64,000 nucleotides of DNA, taken from Lachnospiraceae bacterium. GTDB taxonomy: Bacteria; Bacillota; Clostridia; Lachnospirales; Lachnospiraceae. Position numbers and translations under genes: made by a program. Within the stretch, counting starts at the first letter, position 1. Every line of letters begins with the position of its first letter. The notes beneath the pieces were generated by a model. That model did not search any database and was not told the DNA's origin. It was given only the letters and a program-made list of their open reading frames with translations. The stretch covers positions 62,001 to 126,000 of the forward strand of contig CAJTCY010000013.1 in assembly GCA_910575075.1 (NCBI GenBank). The letters are read 5' to 3'. Positions 26,896 to 36,750 of the stretch are shown in pieces.

Positions 26896-27558
26896 CTACT
26901 CCTTTGCGCTCTCCAGACGATATCCCAGTTTGGGAATCGTTACCAGTTTATCCTTCAGATTCAATTTCTTGCGCAGCTGCTGAATATGAATATCAATGGT
27001 TCTGCTCTCACCCTCGTATTCAAAACCCCACACGGCTGCCAGCAGACGGTCTCTGGAGATTGCCACATCCTTATGCTGAATAAAAAATACCAGCACCTCA
27101 AATTCTTTCGGCGTCAAATAAACCTCTTCTTCTCCGCATTTACAGGTATGTTCTTCCACATTGACAAGGATATTCCCGTATCGGTACGCACACTCTGTCC
27201 GCTTGACTCTGCGCAGGATTACCTCAATTCTTGCCAGCAGTTCCATCGCCTCAAAAGGTTTGACAATATAATCCTCCGCTCCCAGCCGCAACCCCCGCAC
27301 TTTATCTGTCAGCTCCTGCTTGGCCGTGATAAAAATCACTGGCGACTCCGTATTGGTACGCTTGCGCATAATCTCAAAACCGCTCATATCCGGCAGCATC
27401 ACATCCAATAGAATCAGGTCATAATTCTCATGTTCAATTTTCTCGAAGGCCTCTGCGCCATTGCCGCATACCTCGCTGCTGTAACCGCCAATTGCAACCG
27501 TTGCCTCCATCAGCTTGGCGATATTGGGGTCATCCTCCACAATCAGAATCTTTATCAT
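26896..27558 (-). CDS. OmpR-family response regulator
   Basis: The 220-residue protein has a receiver domain (1-115) with acidic pair EDD, phosphorylation Asp in LILLDVMLPDMSG, conserved Thr/Lys in VIFITAKQ and EDYIVKPF, followed by a winged-helix DNA-binding domain (about 125-216) ending with the YRLES turn. It is the first gene of the three-gene signalling operon. The target genes are unknown. Confidence 0.95.
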   Translation of the reverse strand: MIKILIVEDDPNIAKLMEATVAIGGYSSEVCGNGAEAFEKIEHENYDLILLDVMLPDMSGFEIMRKRTNTESPVIFITAKQELTDKVRGLRLGAEDYIVKPFEAMELLARIEVILRRVKRTECAYRYGNILVNVEEHTCKCGEEEVYLTPKEFEVLVFFIQHKDVAISRDRLLAAVWGFEYEGESRTIDIHIQQLRKKLNLKDKLVTIPKLGYRLESAKE

Positions 27559-27659
27559 CTCCGTGCATCCCTCCGCTGTCTCTTATGTTATCATTTTGTT
27601 ATCATGCAATCTGCAGGAAAATGTAAAAAATATGTAAGGAACTGTCTCACTGATTAACA

Positions 27660-29150
27660 TCAAACATATTTATCTATAGCGCCCACTGTCTGCAGCAGCT
27701 CATCCATACGCTGCTGTACCTGCTGTGCCTGCTGGCTGGTGTCTTCTCCCAGCTCCACCGCCTGCTGGGTGTTGGCCGATACCTGCTGGCTCACTGCAGA
27801 AATCTCATTGATACTGTCTACAATGGAATTATTAGATTCCAGAATTTCTTCAATTTTCTGATAAATCTCTGCCACATTCCGGTTTAATTCACCCATCCTG
27901 CCGTCAATGCCTGCAAACTGTTCATCAGCGCTGCGGATCAATTCATGTTCCCTTCTGGATGCTTCCATCACATTGTCTACAGTGCTCTTTGCCACATCTG
28001 CATTCTGGCGCAGCTCCTGCACAATATTCTGTATATTTTCTGTCAGCTTTCTTGTTTCATCTGCCAGCTGCCGGATTTCCTCTGCTACCACTGCAAAGCC
28101 CCGTCCAGCTTCTCCTGCTCTGGCGCTCTCAATGGACGCATTTAAAGCCAGCAGATTCGTCTGGCTGGAAATCGCAAAAATCTGTTCCGTGATCTCATCC
28201 ACCGTCCTTGCATTTTCAATCAGGCTTGTAACTGAAGCAGCCACCTGCTCATTTGCTTTCTGCATGTTATCAGACTGTTCCTGCAGGTCATTCATGGATT
28301 TCTGGCCTCCCTCCACCGCTTCCTTAGACTGCCTCGCCAGCATCAGCATATCATCTGACATCTCTTTGGTGTGCTGTATCATCCCCTGAATATGCTCTGT
28401 CATCACCGTCTGTTTTTCAATGCTTTCTGCATTGTTGGAATTACCGTCTGAAATCCCGGAGAGCGCCTGGGCTGTAGAATCCACATCCTGTCCCAGAATA
28501 CGGATATATTCCCCTGCCTGCGCAGAGTTTTTCTTCACTGCCTGCACCACCTTTAATACGTCTTCCAGAAGCCTTGCGCTATGCTCCTTTTCTTCACTCA
28601 GGCTTGCAATCCGCATATCATTATTTCTATTAGAAATCTTCGTCGTTCCGCAAAGCACGATCAGATACACAATAACAGTAGCTCCCTGAACCAGAAGAGA
28701 CGTGCTGTTTAACTCGGCGCCGGAGGGCAGATGCTTTAATACTGCCGCAAGATAGACAAGATCTACCACGGTAATCAGACTATATACCACAGCAATTCTT
28801 AAAATCAACTTATAATCAAAATATAATATATAAATTACCGTCAAAGGAAATACGATCGCAAATACCAGATCGTTCTGTGCCCCCAGCAATGCAATCGCAT
28901 AGACAACCATATATCCCGTCACAGATACATGCTTAAAATTTCTGCTGTCTTTCTGATGCAGAAACACTGCATAATCTGCAATCATGGATACCAAAACCGT
29001 CAGCTCCACTGCCATCAGAAATCCCAGCCCGATATTGCCTTTGCTGTAATCGCTGAAATATCCAAAAAACAAAAATAAATCCATAATTGTAATGATAATG
29101 AGTAGAAACTGGTTTACCGATTTCTCTCTGTTGTAAGCCTTTTCATCCAT
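27660..29150 (-). CDS. Methyl-accepting chemotaxis protein without HAMP, multi-TM
   Basis: Five to six hydrophobic segments occupy residues 12-180, followed directly by a coiled-coil signalling domain with the hairpin tip [25 protein letters not shown], the CheW/CheA contact region. There is no large extracellular sensor domain and no HAMP, so it may sense membrane or intracellular conditions. The start at 29150 ([11 protein letters not shown]) follows AAGGAG; six upstream codons are open but lack a site. It is monocistronic. Confidence 0.88.
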   Translation of the reverse strand: MDEKAYNREKSVNQFLLIIITIMDLFLFFGYFSDYSKGNIGLGFLMAVELTVLVSMIADYAVFLHQKDSRNFKHVSVTGYMVVYAIALLGAQNDLVFAIVFPLTVIYILYFDYKLILRIAVVYSLITVVDLVYLAAVLKHLPSGAELNSTSLLVQGATVIVYLIVLCGTTKISNRNNDMRIASLSEEKEHSARLLEDVLKVVQAVKKNSAQAGEYIRILGQDVDSTAQALSGISDGNSNNAESIEKQTVMTEHIQGMIQHTKEMSDDMLMLARQSKEAVEGGQKSMNDLQEQSDNMQKANEQVAASVTSLIENARTVDEITEQIFAISSQTNLLALNASIESARAGEAGRGFAVVAEEIRQLADETRKLTENIQNIVQELRQNADVAKSTVDNVMEASRREHELIRSADEQFAGIDGRMGELNRNVAEIYQKIEEILESNNSIVDSINEISAVSQQVSANTQQAVELGEDTSQQAQQVQQRMDELLQTVGAIDKYV

Positions 29151-29249
29151 TTTTGTTCTCCTTTGCAATATATGTAATTTAGGTAATTTTCTAAACTATG
29201 CTATCACATTTCTTTTCATTTTTCAATCATGCTGATTTACTGTTTTTGG

Positions 29250-29972
29250 TCAATCCCACCAGAAATACCATACCTCTGATCCTACCAATCCTGCTGCCAG
29301 TTCCGAAATATGATAAGTTCTGGTTCCCTGGTCCACCCGGTCCGGGCAGAACGCATAATGCTCTTTTGCAGCCTCCAAACTGTCTGCCCCATTTAATTGT
29401 AAAGGTGCGTAAAATTCCACCACATCATGGGTAAATACTGCCGGAACCGCCTGGTATTTTTCATACCAGTATTTGCATACAGCAATCATTTCCTCCGGGG
29501 AAGGACATTCATTCCATCCCCCCATAGGCAGATACCCTATGATTTCCCATGGATTTTTCACCGGAATCTCTAAAAGCAGTGTGTCCGCTTCCAGCATTCC
29601 ATCTTCAAAAGACAGATATCCGATAAACTCATGCAGTTCCTCCCCCTCTGTCTCTTCCCCTATCATCTCTTTCACTTCCTCTTGCTCGTATTCTTCTGTA
29701 TACTCTGCAAACCGCTCCTCTAAAATTTCTCTGCCGTTATCCTGACAGCCGGCAATTATCTCCTCTCTGCTGTACTCTTCTTTTACCACACTCTCCAGCC
29801 ATTCCACCGCACATTCATCCAAACAGATCATTGCCGGCCAAAAACCGCCTGATTTTCCGGCTTCCAAAGCTTCATGGTATGCCTGTTCTGCCAGCTTTGG
29901 ATCGGTCCCCTTCTCAAACACTGTGTATTTACAATCAAAATCTTCCGCTATTCTGCGGGTTGATTCATCCAT
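29250..29972 (-). CDS. DUF4253 domain protein
   Basis: The C-terminal 110 residues match DUF4253: ECPSPEEMIAVCKYWYEKY, PAVFTHDVVEFYAP, EHYAFCPDRVDQG and the terminal WYFWWD. The N-terminal half is acidic. The start at 29972 is preferred because AAGGAGG sits 8 bases before it, inside the first codons of a longer frame starting at 29990. It follows the YwqG-family gene by 17 bases. The two families often accompany each other and are suspected immunity or antidote proteins; here no toxin gene is adjacent. Confidence 0.82.
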   Translation of the reverse strand: MDESTRRIAEDFDCKYTVFEKGTDPKLAEQAYHEALEAGKSGGFWPAMICLDECAVEWLESVVKEEYSREEIIAGCQDNGREILEERFAEYTEEYEQEEVKEMIGEETEGEELHEFIGYLSFEDGMLEADTLLLEIPVKNPWEIIGYLPMGGWNECPSPEEMIAVCKYWYEKYQAVPAVFTHDVVEFYAPLQLNGADSLEAAKEHYAFCPDRVDQGTRTYHISELAAGLVGSEVWYFWWD

Positions 29973-29989
29973 TCTTATTTCCTCCTTCA

Positions 29990-30871
29990 TTAAGCGCAGT
30001 CCCAGGAATATAATACATCCCGGAAATCTTCATTTGCCAGATCCTCTTCACTGATGAAAAAATTCGCCACGCCGGCGTCTCCCCACATCACATAATCATC
30101 GTCTTCATTATAGTCAGAATCCATCTGAAAAAGCTGCACCGAATAGTTTTTCTTTGGACCGCAGCCTTCCCGCGGGTCGTACTGAGTAAAATAGGGATGC
30201 CCCAGCATCCAGTGACCGCAAGGCTCCAGCTCTTCAAAAAGAGCGTCTGTTCCTTCTTCTGAAAAAGCATGGTAATATCCAGTTTTTTGTTCTTTTACTT
30301 CCTTCCAGCCTGCTGCTTCTGCCGCCTGTTGGAAATATTCTTCAAATTGATAATCTTCCACTCCTATGTACGTCTCTTTTAACTTCATATCAAGCCCGTA
30401 CTCACCCCAGACCGGCGATTCCTCAAACTCTTCCTGAGCACTGTCTGGCATTCCCAGAGTCTTGATTTCTTCCACAGAAACTGCATAGTCAATGTTCTTA
30501 TGATACACAACCCGGAAATTTTTCTGCTCCAGCCTGCCTCTATTGTCCGCCGTATAATCAAAGTCCATGCCGTATGCATCATCCAAATTAATAAAAAACT
30601 GCAGCATACCGCTTTGGGGAAGCTTATTTCCTGCATTTTTTCCATCCTTGTTCAACTCATCCAAATTAATCTGCGCCAGCAGCATCAATAAGCTGCCGTC
30701 CTCTGCTTTGGGATAATCCATGCTCATATCCCAGTACGGTATACCGCCAAATTTACTGTCTGTAATCTGCGGTTTCTTCCTCGGGTTAATCTCAATACTC
30801 ACCGCCTGTCTGGCAGAAATTCTTTTCAGTTCTTCAATAGTCCTCCGTTCCACTTCTGGCAAATTGTCCAT
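29990..30871 (-). CDS. YwqG family protein (DUF1963)
   Basis: The 293-residue cytosolic protein matches the YwqG/DUF1963 family: SKFGGIPYWD near residue 40, LLMLLAQINLDEL, MLQFFINLDD, and HWMLGHPYFTQYDPR, with a closing WGDAGVANFFIS strand. Biochemical function is unknown; family members are predicted immunity proteins in some polymorphic-toxin loci. It is the first gene of a two-gene operon with the DUF4253 gene. A family B repeat lies about 35 bases upstream. Confidence 0.85.
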   Translation of the reverse strand: MDNLPEVERRTIEELKRISARQAVSIEINPRKKPQITDSKFGGIPYWDMSMDYPKAEDGSLLMLLAQINLDELNKDGKNAGNKLPQSGMLQFFINLDDAYGMDFDYTADNRGRLEQKNFRVVYHKNIDYAVSVEEIKTLGMPDSAQEEFEESPVWGEYGLDMKLKETYIGVEDYQFEEYFQQAAEAAGWKEVKEQKTGYYHAFSEEGTDALFEELEPCGHWMLGHPYFTQYDPREGCGPKKNYSVQLFQMDSDYNEDDDYVMWGDAGVANFFISEEDLANEDFRDVLYSWDCA

Positions 30872-30906
30872 ATGTTTTCTCCTTTTTCTTGATTATAGTC
30901 TATTAG

Positions 30907-31099
30907 GATTAAGTTGACAAAAGGTAGTTTTACAAATGCTTATTGCCAATCTGCACAAATAAATACAAACATTGTTCCAACTGTCCCAGACAGAAGAATT
31001 TCTAAGTGTTCTAACAAAAAATATTACAAGTCACAACTTTTTGCACCTATTTGTACAGATTTCCAACATCATTTTTGACCACCTTTTGTCAACTTAATC
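30907..31099. repeat. MITE-like element, family B, copy 2
   Basis: This 193-bp element has a perfect 19-base terminal inverted repeat GATTAAGTTGACAAAAGGT and its complement. Its interior matches copies 1 and 3. It occupies almost the whole gap between the YwqG-family gene and the Dabb gene. The flanking target duplication is not clean. Confidence 0.75.
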
Positions 31100-31113
31100 A
31101 TAATAGGTAATCT

Positions 31114-31416
31114 TTAAACAATAAAATCCATACAATTCCTCTCTGCTGTAAATGGCCTGACCTTCTCGTCTGCCACTGCCACATGTGCTGGATGATCTGC
31201 ATAAAGTTTCAATGCTTCTTCATCTTCAAAAGAAGAATCCAGCATCAGATCTGCATTAGAACTTGCAAGTCCTTCTGTAATCACCTTGATGTCTGTCAGC
31301 CCTGGGATCTTCCCCTTGAGACCTTCCAGATTTTCTTTGATATCCAGTTTAATGCTCTCGATCTGTTCCCTGGAATATTCGTCTTTCAGTTTCCATAATA
31401 TAATATGCTTTACCAT
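31114..31416 (-). CDS. Dabb family protein (stress-responsive A/B barrel)
   Basis: The protein of about 100 residues begins MVKHIILWKLKDEYS and has the Dabb layout: the central DIKVITEGL strand and the LYADHPAHVAVADEKVRPF helix-strand segment. Dabb proteins form dimeric ferredoxin-like barrels; some are enzymes, but most are uncharacterised. The start at 31416 is chosen by homology and a GAAAGGGG site upstream. The longer frame overlaps the DUF5713 gene. A family B element follows the stop. Confidence 0.85.
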   Translation of the reverse strand: MVKHIILWKLKDEYSREQIESIKLDIKENLEGLKGKIPGLTDIKVITEGLASSNADLMLDSSFEDEEALKLYADHPAHVAVADEKVRPFTAERNCMDFIV

Positions 31417-31453
31417 ATGCCGCCCCTTTCCGCTGTGTTGATGTATCTGCGTT

Positions 31454-31780
31454 CTACCAGTCGCGCTCACCTAAAGCATCCTCGACATCTAAATCAATGC
31501 CAAACCACTTTAGAATATAGTCCACCGTTTCACCAATACTTTCTCTTGCTCCTGTCTCTAACTCACTGTCATTTTCCTCAAACTCTTGCTGCAGATCATT
31601 GATCGCCCGCGTCATACCATCAAATTTTTGCTGAATGATTCCCACATCTTTTTCTCCCTCCTCCAGAAAGACGATCACTTCCTGCACCAGGGATTTTATT
31701 TTGTCCACCAAAAAATCCGGGAAATACCCATCCTCATACATTTCCTCCAGCAGCCGGTAATCTGAATCAAATTTCTTCAT
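31454..31780 (-). CDS. DUF5713 family protein
   Basis: The 108-residue acidic helical protein has the family block EMYEDGYFPDFLVDKIKSLV, a GARESIGETVDYILKWFGIDLDVE segment and the ending ERDW. Function is unknown. The start at 31780 follows GGAGG by five bases. It lies 37 bases before the Dabb start, so the two are likely co-transcribed. Confidence 0.8.
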   Translation of the reverse strand: MKKFDSDYRLLEEMYEDGYFPDFLVDKIKSLVQEVIVFLEEGEKDVGIIQQKFDGMTRAINDLQQEFEENDSELETGARESIGETVDYILKWFGIDLDVEDALGERDW

Positions 31781-31922
31781 GTCAACCTCCATAATACGCT
31801 TCTTGCCGTTACGCCAGCTTATCTGCAGACATTATAACATACTCCAACTGACAATGATACTGTTTTTTACCTGCTTCAATGTTAAGACAAAACGAACAAG
31901 TTCGCATATTCTTTCCTACTAT

Positions 31923-32234
31923 GATTAAGATGTCAAAAGGTAATTTTACAAATGCTTACTGCCAATTTGCACAAATAAATACAAACGTTGTTCCAAACTG
32001 TCCTGAACAGAAGAATTTCTAAGTGTTCCAGCAAAAAAATTTAAAACTTTACGCAGCCGGCTTATATTCGCCATCCCTGGCTCAGATAAGCCTTTTCCAA
32101 ACATCCTGTTTGGAAACTGCTGGTTCTAAAATCGAACACTAAAAAATTCTAACCGTCAGGACAAGTCACAACTTTTCGTACCTATTTTGTGCAAATTGCC
32201 AACATCATTTTTGAACACCTTTTGACACCTTAAG
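31923..32234. repeat. MITE-like element, family B, copy 3 (long form)
   Basis: A 312-bp element is flanked by an exact 8-base direct repeat CCTACTAT (31915-31922 and 32235-32242). It has the family B ends (GATGTCAAAAGGT, ACCTTTTGACACC) plus an internal segment of roughly 115 bp (CAGCCGGCTTATATTCGCC, hairpin CCAAACATCCTGTTTGG) that is absent from copies 1 and 2 and shared with copy 4. Confidence 0.8.
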
Positions 32235-32364
32235 CCTACTATCATAAAAAATGCAACAAAAACGTATAGTCAGGACTCTTTATATATGATACTATAAAAT
32301 CATAATATTGAAGGTATGTTTCTTGCGAAATCTCAACATCTAAAAGCCAGGGGCCAGATATTTT

Positions 32365-32481
32365 TAGGTAATTGCAAAACTCAATCGTTGTGAGAATTTC
32401 ATATACAATTCAAAATATTTGAGAATAATTGTATGAATTGTATATGAAATTTCGATAATTTGATAGTTTCGCAATTGCCTA
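32365..32481. repeat. MITE-like element, family A, copy 2 (short form)
   Basis: A 117-bp copy with ends TAGGTAATTGCAAAACT and AGTTTCGCAATTGCCTA. Its right 40 bases (complement) match the left end of copy 1 and its interior is an almost perfect palindrome (ATACAATTCA / TGAATTGTAT). Flanks AGATATTTT and AGATATCTT suggest a target duplication. It lies 15 bases upstream of the ribosome binding site of the next gene and may carry or replace its promoter. Confidence 0.7.
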
Positions 32482-32510
32482 AGATATCTTCACTGAAAGG
32501 AGTACTCCTT

Positions 32511-33398
32511 ATGAAAAAGAAAACCTTTGCTCTTTTATTCTGCAGCATCCTATTATATTTCATGCTTCCTTTTACTGCCTCCGCTGACACTGGGCCAAAA
32601 CCTTCGGTAATTATAACTTTTGAGAATATGGGCGATGAATTATGCTATGGCACTCTGCTGTCAGAAACAGATTCTACAGGACCATTCTCCGCCTGGAATG
32701 GTGAAGAGCGCCTGATCGAAAATTATGATCTGGATTTGAATATCTGGAGAGCCTTTGCAGAATATCAGGACAGTGACGGCTATTTTTTCCTGCAGCAGGG
32801 ATGGCTCTGCAGTGAAAGTAAAAAGCTGGAATGGACCTACTATCCACCCAGCCGTTTCAAAATTCTTCTTTACTATCCAGAATCAAATACCTTCGCCGTC
32901 AGCGGAATTTATGAGAGGTATGCCTTTGACAGTTATTATAAAGTCAATATGGAAGGTATTAGTACAAATCCCTCTGAGAAAACGATTCCCCTGCTCACTG
33001 CTGAAAAAAATTATAATCTTACCTGGGAGCTGATTTCTCTTTTCTGCCGTATCATTATCACAATTCTTCTTGAATTAGGCGCTGCTTTTCTGTTTGGTAT
33101 GGGAAAGAAGAATTTTCTTATATGGATTGGCATCATCAATATCATCACCCAGGTCCTTTTGAATTTGACGCTGAATTTTACACTGCATTTCAGAGGCAGT
33201 ATGTCTTTTATCTTAAGTTATCTGCTGCTGGAATGCCTTGTATTTATCATAGAATCTGCCCTGTACCTTGTTTTGTTCCCTAAAATCAGCCAAAAGCATA
33301 TCCCGCAATGGAAAATTATCCTTTACACCTTCTGCGCCAACACACTTTCTCTTGCAGGGGGCATGATAGTTGCAAAATGCATGCCTGTTATTTTTTAA
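32511..33398 (+). CDS. Membrane protein with exported N-terminal domain
   Basis: The 295-residue protein has a signal peptide (about 1-25, ending FTASA), then ADTGPKPSVIITFENMGDE, an exported domain of about 130 residues, and four hydrophobic helices in the C-terminal 120 residues. The ADTGPKPS opening marks a Firmicutes membrane-protein family of unknown function. The start at 32511 follows AAAGGAG; the earlier in-frame ATG lies within a family A repeat. It is monocistronic and converges on gatB. Confidence 0.75.
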   Translation: MKKKTFALLFCSILLYFMLPFTASADTGPKPSVIITFENMGDELCYGTLLSETDSTGPFSAWNGEERLIENYDLDLNIWRAFAEYQDSDGYFFLQQGWLCSESKKLEWTYYPPSRFKILLYYPESNTFAVSGIYERYAFDSYYKVNMEGISTNPSEKTIPLLTAEKNYNLTWELISLFCRIIITILLELGAAFLFGMGKKNFLIWIGIINIITQVLLNLTLNFTLHFRGSMSFILSYLLLECLVFIIESALYLVLFPKISQKHIPQWKIILYTFCANTLSLAGGMIVAKCMPVIF

Positions 33399-33434
33399 TG
33401 GGGCTATGTCATGAACTTAATAACATCGATTCGT

Positions 33435-34868
33435 TCATGACAGCATTTCCTTCAATATCTGGTTGACCAGCCCTGGGTTTGCCTTGCCCTTCATGGCTTT
33501 CATGGTCTGCCCCACCAGAAATCCTATGGCTTTCTCTTTCCCGCCTCGATAATCCTCCACAGACTTAGGATTATCCTGTATTACTTTAGCAATGGCGCTG
33601 CGAAGAGCATCTTCGTCGTCAACCGTTTTTAGGCCGTGCGTTTCCACATACTGTTCCGGGTCGAGATCTTTATCAAAGATCTGTTCGAAAACCTCCTTTG
33701 CCACCGTGCCGTTAATCGTTCCCGCTTCTGTAAGGGCGATTAATTTGGCAAGATTTGCGGGAGAAAATGCCAGATCTTCCGGGTCCATGTCACGTTCTTT
33801 CATCAGGCGCATCGTCTCTCCCATCAGCCAGTTGGAAACCTTTTTTGCCTTGCCGCACAGTTTTGTGGCAGCTTCAAAGAGATCTGCAAGCTTTTTCACT
33901 GAGGTAAGAATCTGCGCATCATATTCCGGCAATTCAAACTCTGAGATATAGCGGGCAAGCTTCTCATCACGAAGCTCCGGCTGGCTGTCTCTGAGCCGCT
34001 GCAGATACGCGTCGCTGATAACAAGGGGAACCAGGTCCGGTTCTGGAAAATAGCGGTAATCCTGGGCGTCTTCCTTGGAACGCATGGCATAGGAATATCC
34101 TTGCTCATCATTCCATCTTCTCGTTTCCTGCACCACCGGCTGCCCGGCTTCTATCAGGTCAATCTGCCGGGCTGTCTCTGCTTCAATCGCTCTGGCAATC
34201 GCTTTAAAAGAACCGATATTTTTCATCTCTGTCCTTGTGCCGAAGGCTTTGGCTCCTTTTTCCCTGACAGACAGATTTACATCCGCACGCATGGAACCCT
34301 CCTGCATTTTGCAGTCGGAAGCTCCCAGATACTGAATGATCGTGCGCAGTTTCTCCAGATAGGCAATGACCTCTTCGGCTGACCGCATATCTGGTTCTGA
34401 GACAATTTCAATCAGAGGCACGCCGGAACGGTTGTAATCCACAAAAGATACCTCTTCCCAGTCGTCATGCACCAGCTTTCCGGCATCTTCCTCCATATGG
34501 ATTTCGTGAATGCCGACGGTCTTGCTTCCGGACTCTGTCTCGATTTCAATGCCGCCGTCGTAACAAAGGGGCAGGTAAAGCTGGGAAATCTGATAATTTT
34601 GCGGATTATCCGGGTAAAAGTAATTTTTGCGGTCAAATTTACTGTACTGGTTGATCTTGCAGCCTGTGGCAAGTCCCACGGCGAGGGCGTATTCCACCAC
34701 TTTTTTATTCAGCACGGGAAGGGAACCTGGCATTCCGGTACAAACCGGACAGGTATGGGTATTGGGCGCGCTTCCAAACGCGGTGGAACAGGAGCAGAAG
34801 ATTTTCGTTTTCGTTGCCAGCTCCACATGGACCTCCAGCCCAATGACAGTTTCATATTCTTTGCTCAT
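33435..34868 (-). CDS. gatB: Asp-tRNA(Asn)/Glu-tRNA(Gln) amidotransferase subunit B
   Basis: The 477-residue protein begins YETVIGLEVHVELATKTK and carries the GatB kinase-like motifs NRSGVPLIEIVSEPDMRS and MKNIGSFKAI, plus the C-terminal YqeY-like tail ending GLVNQILKEML. GatB phosphorylates the misacylated tRNA-bound Asp or Glu and directs the tRNA tail. It is the last gene of aspS-gatC-gatA-gatB, 15 bases behind gatA. Confidence 0.97.
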   Translation of the reverse strand: MSKEYETVIGLEVHVELATKTKIFCSCSTAFGSAPNTHTCPVCTGMPGSLPVLNKKVVEYALAVGLATGCKINQYSKFDRKNYFYPDNPQNYQISQLYLPLCYDGGIEIETESGSKTVGIHEIHMEEDAGKLVHDDWEEVSFVDYNRSGVPLIEIVSEPDMRSAEEVIAYLEKLRTIIQYLGASDCKMQEGSMRADVNLSVREKGAKAFGTRTEMKNIGSFKAIARAIEAETARQIDLIEAGQPVVQETRRWNDEQGYSYAMRSKEDAQDYRYFPEPDLVPLVISDAYLQRLRDSQPELRDEKLARYISEFELPEYDAQILTSVKKLADLFEAATKLCGKAKKVSNWLMGETMRLMKERDMDPEDLAFSPANLAKLIALTEAGTINGTVAKEVFEQIFDKDLDPEQYVETHGLKTVDDEDALRSAIAKVIQDNPKSVEDYRGGKEKAIGFLVGQTMKAMKGKANPGLVNQILKEMLS

Positions 34869-34883
34869 AATCTTCTCTCCTCT

Positions 34884-36347
34884 CTACTGCTCTGCCAGGG
34901 GGCTCTGCTGATAAGTCCTGGTCTGCTCGTACGCATATGCCGCGCGGATCATCTTCTTCTCCTGAAAACAATCCCCGATCATCTGCAGGCCAATGGGAAG
35001 ACCATTTTTATCCAGACCGCAGGGGAGGCTGATGCCTGGAAGCCCAGCAAGATTCACAGAAACGGTATAGACGTCGCCCAGATACATTTTCAACGGATCA
35101 CTTAAAGACTCTCCCAGCCTGGGCGCCGTGGTAGGCGCAGCCGGCCCCAGAATCACATCATAGTTTGCAAACGCCCGGTCAAACGCCTGCTTAATCAGCG
35201 CCTTGGTGCGCAGCGCTTTCAGATAATAGGCATCATAGTACCCGGAACTTAAGACGAAGGAACCCAGCATAATCCGGCGTTTCACCTCGGCCCCGAAACC
35301 TTGGGAACGGGATTTTTTATACATGTCATGAAGCCCTTCATAGTCCTTGGCACGGTAACCGTATTTTACCCCGTCAAACCGCTCCAGATTAGAACTTGCC
35401 TCTGCAGCGGCGATCACATAGTAAGCTGGGATGGCATATTCCACCAGGCTTAAATCAAACTCCTCTACAACCGCTCCCTTTTCTTCTAATACTTTTGCGG
35501 CTGCCAGAACTGCCTCTTTCACCTCTGAATCCAGCCCTTCTTTCAGATAATCTCTGGGAATGCCGATTTTCATCCCCTTCACATCATCCACCAGCGCAGA
35601 GGTAAAATCGGCGTCCTTTCGCTGAATGGAAGTAGAATCTTTCTTGTCATATGAAGTAATTGCTTCCAGAATCGCCGCACAGTCGGTCACATCTTTGGCA
35701 ACAGGACCAATCTGGTCCAGAGAGGAACCATAGGCAATCAGTCCAAAACGCGAAACCGTTCCGTACGTGGGCTTGATGCCGGTGACCCCGCAGAAGGCAC
35801 TTGGCTGACGGATCGAACCGCCGGTATCAGAACCCAGCGCATAAGGCACTTCTTCGGCAGCCACCGCCGCACAGCTTCCCCCGGAAGACCCTCCCGGCAC
35901 ATAATCTGTATTCCAGGGATTTTTAGTTACTCCAAAGGCAGACGTCTCTGTCGTGCTTCCCATGGCAAATTCATCCATATTTGTTTTTCCAATAATAACA
36001 GCGCCTGCTTTCTCCAGATTCAGCACAGCTTCTGCCGTGTAAGTGGGAATAAAATTATTCAGCATTTTCGAGCTGCAGGTGGTCAGCATCCCCTTTGTAC
36101 ACAGATTATCCTTGATCGCCACCGGAACTCCGGCGAGCGGACCAGTCAACATTCCTGCTTCTATTTTCTTCTGGACTTCTCTGGCGCGAAAGAGCGCCCC
36201 TTCCTGGTCTATGGTCACAAAGCTGTGAATCTGCTCTTCTTTTTGCTGAATGGCTTCCAAGGACGCCTGAACTGCCTCTTGTGCCGTCACTTCACCTGCC
36301 CTGATTTTTTTCCCCAGCGCAACGGCTGTCAATGATAATAGCTTCAT
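34884..36347 (-). CDS. gatA: Amidotransferase subunit A (amidase)
   Basis: The 487-residue protein is a standard GatA: Lys in VAIKDNLCT, the GGSSGGS loop and SDTGGSIRQPSAFCG with the nucleophile Ser form the Ser-cisSer-Lys triad. It hydrolyses glutamine and sends ammonia to GatB. It is preceded by gatC after 11 bases and followed by gatB. Confidence 0.97.
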   Translation of the reverse strand: MKLLSLTAVALGKKIRAGEVTAQEAVQASLEAIQQKEEQIHSFVTIDQEGALFRAREVQKKIEAGMLTGPLAGVPVAIKDNLCTKGMLTTCSSKMLNNFIPTYTAEAVLNLEKAGAVIIGKTNMDEFAMGSTTETSAFGVTKNPWNTDYVPGGSSGGSCAAVAAEEVPYALGSDTGGSIRQPSAFCGVTGIKPTYGTVSRFGLIAYGSSLDQIGPVAKDVTDCAAILEAITSYDKKDSTSIQRKDADFTSALVDDVKGMKIGIPRDYLKEGLDSEVKEAVLAAAKVLEEKGAVVEEFDLSLVEYAIPAYYVIAAAEASSNLERFDGVKYGYRAKDYEGLHDMYKKSRSQGFGAEVKRRIMLGSFVLSSGYYDAYYLKALRTKALIKQAFDRAFANYDVILGPAAPTTAPRLGESLSDPLKMYLGDVYTVSVNLAGLPGISLPCGLDKNGLPIGLQMIGDCFQEKKMIRAAYAYEQTRTYQQSPLAEQ

Positions 36348-36358
36348 CCTTTCCCTCC

Positions 36359-36694
36359 TTACTGGTCTACGGTCTTTGGCACCACAAAGGCGCGTTCCCT
36401 CCTCTGCGGCGCATTGGCAAGAGTTTCTTCCCCGCCGTCCCTGTCCTCCACAAGATCTTCTCGAAATACATTGTTTATGGAAAACACGTGAGACATTGGC
36501 TCTGCCTTTGAAGTGTCCAGTTCGTTTAATTTATCTATATAATCCAGCATACGTTCCATGTCCTTTTTGGCTTCCTGCTTCTCCTGGCCAGACAATTCCA
36601 GTTTGGCAAGAATCCCCACATATTCCATGGTCTCATCTGAAATGACATGTCTGCCTGCCTGTTCTGCGGCCTGATTTGATTGTGACTGTTTCAA
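36359..36694 (-). CDS. gatC: Amidotransferase subunit C
   Basis: The protein of about 111 residues has the GatC pattern ETMEYVGILAKLELSGQE, MLDYIDKLNELDTSKAEPMSHVF and the NVFREDLVE hook. It stabilises the GatA-GatB interface. The start is taken as TTG at 36694 because AAGGAGG lies 7 bases upstream; a TTG eight codons earlier would place that site inside the gene. It follows aspS by about 57 bases. Confidence 0.92.
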   Translation of the reverse strand: MKQSQSNQAAEQAGRHVISDETMEYVGILAKLELSGQEKQEAKKDMERMLDYIDKLNELDTSKAEPMSHVFSINNVFREDLVEDRDGGEETLANAPQRRERAFVVPKTVDQ

Positions 36695-36750
36695 ATTTAG
36701 TCCTCCTTCCGTTTCCAAAAATCATTCCTTTATTTTCTCTGACAAAAGAA

